This document shows, in pieces, positions 52,357-62,600 of a DNA stretch of 64,000 bases; the first letter of the stretch is position 1, and every line of letters begins with the position of its first letter. The position numbers and the translations under genes are program-made. Origin of the DNA: Fibrobacterota bacterium (lineage in GTDB: Bacteria; Fibrobacterota; Fibrobacteria; UBA5070); the NCBI GenBank assembly GCA_016715065.1, contig JADKBN010000004.1:248001-312000 (forward strand). Direction: 5' to 3'. The notes beneath the pieces are model-generated. The model saw only the letters and a program-made list of their open reading frames with translations. It had not been told where the DNA came from and did no database searches.

Positions 52357-53078
52357 GGCGCACCTCTGGGGTGGACGTGATCGAAAATGACATCGGGTAC
52401 GGTGCCGATGCTGTGTGGATTACTCAATCCCGTAATGGGATCGACTCGGAGTGAAAGTATCGGATAATTGATCGGAAATCAAGGAAAAAAATGGTATTCA
52501 AATAGCGAAATAAACCGCATTTAGAGTCTCGTAACAGATCTCGATCCTGTTATTCGCCGCAAAGACGCATAGATGCGCGATTTCTGGGAAGAATCGAATA
52601 ACAGGGCTGAATCAAAACTTCATATGAAATCCGTCGGAACTCCGATAGCTTCTGGGCTGGCGCGGGGTCAGCTAAAAAGTTGACAAATCTGAGAATGGCG
52701 TTCCGTGGACCTCGCTATGGCAGGATGCGCGTTGAATCCAAGTTGATCTTGGCTAATGCCAGTGAGGTGCCAATGGAGGATGCCCGCACGCTCCCCAGAT
52801 TGTCCGGCGACAGGGTGACTGTACATCACTAGTTAGTGGTGACGACCACAGGGTCTCTCGGCGAGTCACGGAACGGAATGCCGACAGCGCGGTCATGGGT
52901 AACTCACGCTGTCGGCGATTCATACAGGTCGAAAGTTCTACCAAGATGTCAAAGAGTTGGAGGTACAAGAAATTCAACTTGTACCTCCTAGGTTGATTCA
53001 TCGCACCGGAGAGGGCGCGATCAGATTTAGGCAGGACGAGTCTGTTCCGAAGGTGGAGGCATCCTGGATTTTTTCAAC
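52357..53078. other. Gene-free regulatory stretch with two hairpins
   Basis: About 720 bases without a supported gene, AT-rich at 52440-52640. Two perfect inverted repeats stand out: GCCGACAGCG (52880-52889) with CGCTGTCGGC (52907-52916), and GGAGGTACAAG (52959-52969) with CTTGTACCTCC (52978-52988). Neither has a T-run. The stretch probably holds the divergent control region of the block on its left and the AlpA-like gene. Confidence 0.55.
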
Positions 53079-53417
53079 TCAGGCTGCTTTTGTCTCCGGA
53101 TGTTTCCGTCCACACCGGAACTTGTCCATTGCTTTAAGCAGCTCGCTGTACACCCATCTGCTGGCGAAACCACCAGGTGTGGGATGCTTCGGCTCCGGGA
53201 TGAGTCCTTTGGCCATTCCTCTATAAACTGATGCTATCGAAATTCCGAAGAGGTTGGCAACCTCTCGAACCTTCAGCATTCTGTTGGGATCGTATTCTAC
53301 GCTCACTTCGACCTCGCACTTGGCACCAAGAAAGGGTTTAAAGTCAACTGCTTGTTTATGCTCTACGACGGGCTCCAGACCGTTCCGAGGAAAGATCTGC
53401 GGCACATTCCCATGCAT
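53079..53417 (-). CDS. AlpA/excisionase-type DNA-binding protein
   Basis: 112 residues as read from the ATG at 53417. The recognisable domain begins at residue 47: MLKVREVANLFGISIASVYR (winged HTH helices), GMAKGLIPEPKHPTPG (wing), SRWVYSELLKAMDK. This is the AlpA/MerR-like fold of prophage regulators and excisionases. A shorter product starting at that Met (53279) is possible; neither start has a good ribosome site. It marks the right edge of the accessory block. Confidence 0.65.
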   Translation of the reverse strand: MHGNVPQIFPRNGLEPVVEHKQAVDFKPFLGAKCEVEVSVEYDPNRMLKVREVANLFGISIASVYRGMAKGLIPEPKHPTPGGFASRWVYSELLKAMDKFRCGRKHPETKAA

Positions 53418-53679
53418 CCTCTCTATTCAGGAAGCCTTTGCCATCTCACCCATGATGCCTCTGTTGCGACACCCAGAAACTCAGGATGTCCGAGTTGCTC
53501 CGACCTGGTTATTTATTACTGGAATTCGGAAACGCTTGCCTTCGGATACCGGATTTGGGATAATGATGAACAGTCAGAGTGGCGCGTAAGTCCTTGTCGG
53601 TGCGGCAGATAGAGCTGCGGTGTCTTTTCTGTTTCAGGGATTGGAGAGCTTGGACTCTCCTACTACTCTTGCTGCCACC

Positions 53680-56600
53680 GTGCGTAAGCTATCACCCTTC
53701 TGGCTTCTTCTTTTGGCACCCATGCTGGTGCTGTCCTTTACCACACTAGGACTCTTGGATGGCTCCATCCCGGGTCAGCAGTTGGTGTTTCTCTCCCCAT
53801 CTGGAAGGGTCATGTCCCTGCCCAAAAGCGGCGGGGCACCTGTCATCAGCACGCTGGGCAAGACTGTGCAGGTGGTCAAGCCTGGTTTCACCGCTGCGGG
53901 CGGATTGCAGATTTTTACCCGGTTAAGGTCAGGCGATCCTGACTCAATCGCCTTTCCCGTTAGAGACGCATCGGGCGGCTTTTTCGTGTGTGTAAGGCCT
54001 TGGGCCTGGAGTGGGGGAGCCTGGAATGACAGCAACACGGGCGAGAATCGATGGATTGGTCAGAATCTGACAAATGTAGAGTGGGCTGGAGAAACGCTTG
54101 GGTTCCTGATGGGCGGAAGACGTGGGTGGATCGCAGCAAGAGGCTCGAACATTTACAATCCAAGCACCGCCGCAAACACAGGTCTGGAAGGCACAAAAAT
54201 CTGGCCACAGGGCACGGGCTACCGTGCCCTCACCTGGAAGGGAAGCACCGCGTGGGTTTCCGCAGTCGCTCAGGATGCGGATACCGCTCTCAAGACCCTT
54301 CCTGGCGCAGTCAAGGTTCAGGCCGCTGGGTTCATCCAAGTCGCCAATGGTCGCCAATGGGTGATTCTGGGTGGCGATCGAAGGATTTACTGGCAGAGTG
54401 GCAAGATCGACACTGCTCCCCACAGCGGACAGCTGCTTCCCGACGACCCATCGAGAACTGGGTCAGTTCTCCTCTGGGTTCCGACAACAGGCGAAGTTTG
54501 GCGCCTGGGTGAAGGAAGCAAGCGGAGGCTCGCCATCAATGTCTCCGATGTCCTGACTTCTGGAAATCCAGGAGCTTCCCAATACCTGCTGCTGGGTGGA
54601 ACTCTTGCAACCACAGCCTCTGTGCTGGGTGAGGGGATCCGGATTTTGGGCACGTTCCATCAGCCTGGTCATCCCAACATTGGATCGTTCCGAGTGGACC
54701 CCATGCTGTTCTCGCCCAAGCTAACTGGTGTCGCCATCACGGCTGGAGTTCTCTCGCCAGGTGTGGCATCTTGGACCATCTGGCTGCGAGGCCCTCGCGG
54801 GGATAGCCTGTTTCAACGGTCAGGAAGTGTTCTTCCTGGAGGGATCCTGTCCACGAACTGGTCAGGCTTGAAGTCCAACAGTCTCCCCGAATCAACAGGT
54901 GTATGGAAAGCCTTTATCCAGGTCACGCGAGGCGCAGCGACCGTTCGGGACAGCGTTCGGTTCGAGCTGGATGCTATCCCACCCGTCAGATCTGTGATTT
55001 GGACTGGCTCTTCCACTTTGGGGCCTACAACGCCGTGGACTGCTGATCTCACCAATTCGATCGATCAGGGTGACACTTCTCGTCCAGTCAATCTTGTCCT
55101 GCGACTGGTCCGAAATGGCCAGAAGTACGTGACAAGCATTCCTCGATCCTCGGTGCCTGGTTACAAATGGACCTTCAATGGCCATTTGGCTGATGGCACT
55201 CTGGTGCCGGAAGGCGATTACGATGCTCGCTGGGCTGTCGTTGACGCGGCGGGAAATGCGAGCGATTCCTCGAATGCCTTTGTTCCAGGGGTAACGGGCA
55301 CGATCCGAGTGCGCTGGACAGGACCTACGGTGAGAGCATCCATCAATCCGGTGCAAGTACCAGCAGGTGTGGCGATTTCCGCCAAGCTCAAGGTGGAAAT
55401 CGCTTCGGTGGCCAATGCATCAGATACCGTTCGGGTCACCGGGCCAGACTCAACTGTGTTTGCCGTCCAAGTGGTGAAGCTGGATGCCAAAGGAATTGGA
55501 AGCATCGAAATTCCTGTGACTTCCCGCGCGCGAGTCGCAGGGGCATGGAAATGGCGGATCAAGGTTTCTGAAGGCGGATTATCCACAGATGCCAGTGCTG
55601 TCCAGTTCGCGGGCACCATGTCTCCTGTCATCACTTACCCAACCAGCACCGAAATCCTCAAACCCAAAACGGGCAAGGTTTTGGTTCGAGGTATCGCTCC
55701 GGATCCGGATCCGTCCCAGACAGGGAATGCCCAATTCCGGGTCAGCTTGCACGCGGGGACTGTCTCTGTTCCTGCAACGACCAGCTGGGACCAGCTCTCA
55801 GCACTTCCAGCGATCTCGCTCTTGCAGGTTGTCGAAGGTCTTCTGACTTCGCCAGCGGTTCCATTGGCGCTTGATCGATCTGGAGTCTCCGGAACTGTGG
55901 GGGTGGCCAACCGGCTCGGCGTGGATCAAGACCTCGCATTACTGGATCCCAAATCATTGAAGGACACGATCTACACGTTGATTCTCTGGGTAGGCAAGGG
56001 CAACAAGGTACAGACCGCCTCTCAGGTCATTCAGCTGGACCGGAGCGGTTGGAAGTTGCGCCAGACCTCCCTTCGGTTGCTCTCGCCTTCGAACATCCTG
56101 GATCGCTCCAATGGGAGCGTTGCAGACGACACGCTGAAGTGGATCTTGTCCAATGCTGACTCGCTGACCAGCACGCTTTCTGTCTGGTCGCAGGCGGATG
56201 GAGCCTCACCGATTCGGGTTTGGCAGGGCGCTCCTGTTGATTCGCATGTGGTGTTTTCCGGGTTTGGTTCGGATGGACGCCCCTTGGCCTCTGGCAAGTA
56301 TTTGCTTCGGGCGGGATCGTCCGGCCTCGGAGGCTACTGGCAAACTGAATCAGAATTTGTTGTCGTATCCAAGTCCTTGGATTGGAACTCTCGGAACCTG
56401 GAGATCCTCACCAACCAGATTGACCTGTCAGCACTGCGGATCTTTGGAGGGGTAGCCTCACTCAAGGCAAAGGTGTCCCTGGCGCACGCGGACACCACGC
56501 GTGTTCAGATCCGGTCGGTGCAAGACAGCACAACAATCTTGGCGACCTACGGGCCGTCCGATTCTGGGAACTGGTCGATCGATTGGGATGGCAAGGACAG

Positions 56601-59600
56601 CGTAGGAAAGCCTTGGTTTGACCCCCTCTCCAGCCCTGCCCTCGGAAAGCCAAAGACATCGTTCCGCGCGGTATTGGAGCGAAAATCCGGAAGTGCATGG
56701 GTCGAGATCGATCGTGACACCTTTGTTGTGACAGATGTGGCCGCCAGAAAGGCCTCTGCACAATCGCTGTTTGTCCAAGGCCGTGATCAGGACTCAATGA
56801 GAATCGCGGACCTGATGAGTGATTTCAAGGTCCGAGCTCGCTTGGATGGAAATCTGTTGTATTTCCCACAGCGATCCCTGGAATTTCAAGTACGTCCTTC
56901 GGGGGATCAAACCGCAAGGCGCTTCAAAGCTGTCGATTATCAATTGGAGTGGGCCAAATACTATAACTCGCTGGCAGGATTCCAAAATTATACTGGATCG
57001 TGGCAGAGCTTAGGATGGTATATCGGAAGTTTGGGCAGGACAAGGCATCAAAATGAGGTTGCCACCACTGGTCAAAGCGGCTTGCCATTTTGGTTTTTTG
57101 CGAACAAGGCTGATGCAGGGATGGGTTTTCGATCCTCATTGGAAGTTCTCGACGCAACCAATCAGCCAACAAATCCAACTCAACGGGTTGGGATTCCTCC
57201 TTATTACTCCGCTAGTCTTGATACGGCAATGATTGAAATGAATGTGGCTGATACCGTTTTTCGGCTGCATCCTGCAACCATTTTCGGTGATGGGCACAAT
57301 TATAGTTTCCCGGCTCATCCTGATGATGCCAATATGATATACTACAATCAGCTAAATTCTGGGTACTCGGGATTGCATTTTAGTGACCCATTATCAGGCC
57401 TCTTTGGTCTAACTCGAGAGCGGTTTGCGGAGATGACCAATTGGGGTAATTGGACGTATTGCAGAGCGCTTCGCCATCAAAGAAGTCCGGCATCAAAATT
57501 TGAGCTGCCAACTCCAGGATATCAGGAGCCTTATCTCGAAAAGATTCTGGTGGAAAGGATCGCTTCCGGGCATCCAGAATGGCTATTGGGCAGGGGAGAA
57601 GTTCTTTGTCCGGAGGTCGACAGCATTGTCGTTGGTAGGACAAAAATGGACTGGGATAGCACACATCCTGGGGCAAATGTTGAGAGTTTCCCTTCTAATG
57701 ATTCTTCCCTTGCTACCGTGATTCTAAACATGCGACTGGCGAAGGCGTCTGAGCCAAATGCAGTTATCACGTTCAAGGAATTTCTTTCCTTGGTAAGAAC
57801 AGGATTATTTCTGGCAGGTTGGCGAAGTAATCTGAATGTTGGATCTCGATTTGATGTGACTCGCTCTAGAGTTGGTGTTGTTGATGACGCATGGTATTCT
57901 CCAGTTCCTTCAACGTGGAATCAAACTTTCTATCTGTTCTCGCCAGGCTATAGGCGTGACAGAATTGATTCCAATGGCGTTCCAATGTACTCAATTAGCC
58001 GAACTACTCATTTCGCGATGGATGAAGGGTGCGATCAAGTTCACTGCATACTATCTGGCTTTGATGATTCATATTCCCTTGTTGGTGAAAATCGCCTCGT
58101 GAAAGCCGATCCATTGAAATCAGAAGAGTATTTCCAGAATCTTCCTGGTCTAGGAAAATGGTATCTCAGGGATAAAGCGACTTGGAACTGGTCACATTAT
58201 GATAAAGGTTTTGAGTATTGGGATGCATTCGTTCGGAGAAGGATTGCTCCTGACATGCAGGTTCCCGATGAGTTTTCTCTAAGAAGCCAAGTTGGTTATA
58301 CAGTTGCCCCAATGCTGAACTGGACGGATCCATGGTTCTACATGCATGATCCGAAAGTCACAATTCAAAATCGGGTCCTATACGCAAATGATTCACTTGC
58401 TCCGTGGAAAGACGGCAAGGAATGGGATCTGCATTCTGCTGGTAGAACTATCGATGGCCTTGCTGAATTTGGAGGGTACAAGGAAGGACAGGTAGGGTAT
58501 TGGTTCCGTCCTATCCAGCAGGGAGATACCGTCTATGTCAGGGACTCGGCCAAAGTTCGGGCGTATCCTGTCAATGCTTGGGGGCAGACCCTCACGGAGA
58601 TGGATTATATCCAGGATTATTCGCGGCATGTGAGACTGGCATCCAATGGACAGGATTTGGAATTTGCACCGCGACTCGTAGTCTCTCCACGCACAAGAGG
58701 CGTGGTTTGGGACACGGCCATCGTGCCCTGGCCTTGGATCGGTGCAGGTGGGTATGCTATCCCGGACCACTTGGATTCGGCGAGTCTCCAAGATGCAACC
58801 TGGGGCGATACCACCAATCTTGGGCGTACTTGGGCACGGAAATTGGTCACGCTACGGCCCGATTCCTTGTGGGTTCCCAACTCCATGTCTTTTGGAAAGG
58901 ACCCAGATTCCTTCAAGGTTGCCTTGCGCGACCTGTTCCCAAAATTGCCGGACGAACGAGGAACCGGTGTCGCGGGAGGCCTTTCTCGTGCCGACACCTT
59001 GTATTCCTTCGTGCGAGCAGGGAGCCTCCGCTGGGCAGTGGCACCTTTCGACCTCCAGGGAGTTTTGATCCCTGACCAAAAATTCATTACCTGGAATTTG
59101 GATACGTCCAAGTTCGAAACCATCAGCTGGCTGGACCGGTGGAGTGGCGGCAATAAGCAGCTTTCGGTGAAGCGTGCTCTTCTTTCCGCTGCATACCTCC
59201 GCACGCCAGACACGCTTCAGGCTTGGAATTCCAGTCAAGATTCGTTGCTCTCCAAGACGGGTGGCTGGCTCTATTTGCGTGGAACCATGAACCAGGATTC
59301 CGTCGGGCGGTTCGATCCGCTGCGCTCCGGTTTGACGCTGGTGCCTGGACTTGCTCCCGATAGCATTCGCACGAAGCTTCCTTGTTATCGCCCTTGGACA
59401 TCCGCTGCTTTCGTGCGTCCCCACGACAGTGGATCCGTGGCATGCAAGGATTCCATTTCCATCAATCCCAACTTGCTGCTATCGGGCAGCAAGGCCCGAT
59501 GGAACCTCGAAGTCTACTACCCAGACGGCCAGAGTCAGAATGAAGACTTGGTACAGGCTGGAGGCTCTTTGCATGACGCATCAGTCCGACTTTCCGATAA

Positions 59601-62600
59601 CCGTTCCAGCCAACGCTGGGTAAGATTGCAAGGCACTGTTCCTGATACCGCGATGGTTTCCGGGAAGGTGTACAACCTTGTGCGCTGGGTTGTGTTTGGT
59701 ATCCAGGGATCCACCATGCAGCGTCTAAAACTGCCGCGCACGCAGACAGACAGCCTGGATCAATTCGTCGGGTTGCATCCTGCTCGTAAGGGTGACAATG
59801 CTTGGACTCCCTCGGAAATTCCGGACCTTTGCTGGTGGAACATCACCGGCATGCAGGGGAAGGCAACCTTCCGGGCCCAGGGCGTGTACGCATCTGGTTC
59901 TGATACCTTGGCCCAGTGGGTGGAAGTTCCCTTCGTGATCGGCCAGCCACGCGGACTCAATCCTGTTCGCGTGGTGGACGCATATAGCCGTGCGACCCTT
60001 GATGTTCCTGCTACCTCGCAGGACAGTGCACCCATCGTGATTCATACTCTGGCCGGCAAGGACCTGGAGTCAGTTCCCTTGGGTGGAATGATTCCGAATG
60101 GTCCGGTCCTCAAGCTCTCGCCTTCTGGAACTCGGTTTGATTCGGGCGCGGTTTTGACCTATCGCCTGACCCTGCGAGAATTGCTCCAACAAATGGGCGA
60201 ATCCGTTCCGGCTGAAAGCTTGACGGTAAAGCATGCTACCTGGAGCCGTGCCTGGACCTGGGCAAATGCGGAGCTTTCACTGTACTTGCTTTCCGATAAC
60301 GGAAGCTTCGAGCGGCTGCCTACCGATTTGGACCCATCAGGCGACACCAATCAAGTCGCTCAGCATTTGGATTACACCCAGGTTGTGATGACAGGAATTG
60401 TTCATCACTTCTCCTACGTTGCTGTATGCCACAAAAACCTTTCCAAGAACCTCGCTCCTCGGTGGCTCGTTGGAACTTGGAGCGGCACTTCCATGGGGCT
60501 CTCTTTGGATGCCAGCCTTGCCGCGAAGTTCGGCAGCTTGCCTTCGGCGATCCTCGTGCGGATGTCGTCGTCCAGCTCGAACGACACGACGCGCTTTTTG
60601 ACGGGAACAATCCGTCTTCCCCTTCGGTCCAATCGCGTTGACTCCACGCTTCAGGCATTGCCTGCCGAGTGGAAAGCACTCCTACAACGAGGCGAAGCGT
60701 ACCTTCAAGCCCGCTACGAGACCAGTCCAAGTTGGGCGACGCTCGCTGTGAGTGGGCTTGCAGGCCGCACGGTATTTGGTGCTGTTACGGCCATGCCCAA
60801 CCGTGTTCGGTCAGCGTGCACGGATACCGTAAAACTACAATTCGAGGCATCCCAATCTGGGATGGCACGTGCTGCGGTTCAAAACAGTGCTGGAACCGTG
60901 ACAGATCTTCTGCGGATGGAAGTGGTTGCAGGTACGAATGTGCTGGCCTGGCCAGTCTGCAATGCGGGGACTGCGCGTCCCAAGGGTGTGTACCGAACGT
61001 TGGTGGAGTCCATCGCACCAGATGGAATGGCCTCTTCGGATTCTTCCCTTCACTTCGTAGCGTGGGGTGTGGACACGACTCTCCCATCGCTTTCTGTGCC
61101 TCGGGTGGCCTCGCCAATGGTGCTTCCCCAGGATAGCGGGGTTTCGATCGCGGCGGCGGCATCCGGATGGGGCACCGGTGCGTCCTTCACGCTGCAAGTG
61201 CGGAAGGTTCGCGATGCCAAGGGATTGCCCGGTGATTCCCTATGGGTAGCGGCAACAGCACCATCGATGATGTTGGACTCCCTTCAGGGTCGGTGGAGCG
61301 GAAAGTCTGGAGCGTCCTGGGCTCTTCCAGGAACCTATCAGGCAAGGTTCATCGCTTCCCAGCAAGGATTCCGTTTGGTTCGGAGTTCCGAATTCTTGGT
61401 TGATTCAGAATCTGTCAGTCTGCAACTGACTTTGGATCGTTCTTCGGTCCGGATTGCAGAGCCTGTACTGGCGAGCCTTGCTGGGTCCGGCATCTCAAAG
61501 TGGGTATTGCGCGTCCAGCGGGATACCAGCGTCCTCAAGCGTTGGTCTGGTGTAGGCGGTACCTCATCTGGAGTGGTCAATGCCAGCGTTTCGCTGAATC
61601 GCGATTCTATCGCTGATGGAGACTTCCAGGTATGCCTAGATGGTTGGAGTGCTCGGGGAGCATTCCGTTCCGTTTGCCGTGATCTCCATGTCCGAGGAAC
61701 CGCAGCACGGATCAGCGGTCTCGGAGCTCATCCCACGGATACGTTGTGGGCGGGTTGGCCGTCGACAGCGTTGATGCGTTTCCCAAGCCATGAGAATCTG
61801 TTTGTCCTGGCTGGACAGGTCGACCGTGATGCGAAATTGGTGCGTGAAATCTCTGCTGCCGGAATCGCTACATATCGCGACACCTTGGCTGTCACTGTCG
61901 GAAGCTTCCGATGGACATGGGATGGCTCTCATGATGGAAGAATGGCTCCTGAAGGGTTGGCCACGGTGCGCCTGTGGGTTGCCAACGGCTCAAGCACGCC
62001 GGACACGGTTCGTGAATTCCGAACTTGGATCCACCGGATCCCTCGTGTGTTGGTGTGGGGTGGAAACGCTCCCGTAGCGAACGTTCAAGCTCTGTCCAAC
62101 TCGATTGCTTCTCATGGGATCCTGGTATCTCGCGGAGACGATCAGGATGCTCGAGACTTCATCGAAATCAATCCTAAGGGAACGCTGGTCCTCATGGATA
62201 CCGCGCTTTCGTATCGCCTCTGGAATGGGGGAACGTCGGGGCGCTTGTTTGATTGGTGCCGTGATGGAGGCAATCTGGCCTTCGTGGGTGCCCCTGCCTT
62301 CTCCAGTTGGAGAAATGCCAACGGAACGGTTATCCCGTCTGGATCCCAAGATGTCCATCGGTTGGAGCTCTATGGCCCAGTTACTACACCAACACGGATT
62401 TCCCAGCTTGAACGTTCGTTTGCGCGAGGCATTTGGTTCCGCAATATCAAGGCAGATTCTGTCGACGGATTGACAGCAGCCTTCATGCCTGCTCAGACAC
62501 CTGTCTCCGTTTCATGGGCGGCACGGTTGTCGTGGTTTGATTCCGCCAATGTCGAAGTCGAAGCCGGATATATTCGCCACCGTTTGGATTCAATACGGTA

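Noticed and set aside
53944..54423. Minus-strand frames opposite the giant gene
   Set aside because: No ribosome sites or domains; the plus frame is uninterrupted for 10 kb.
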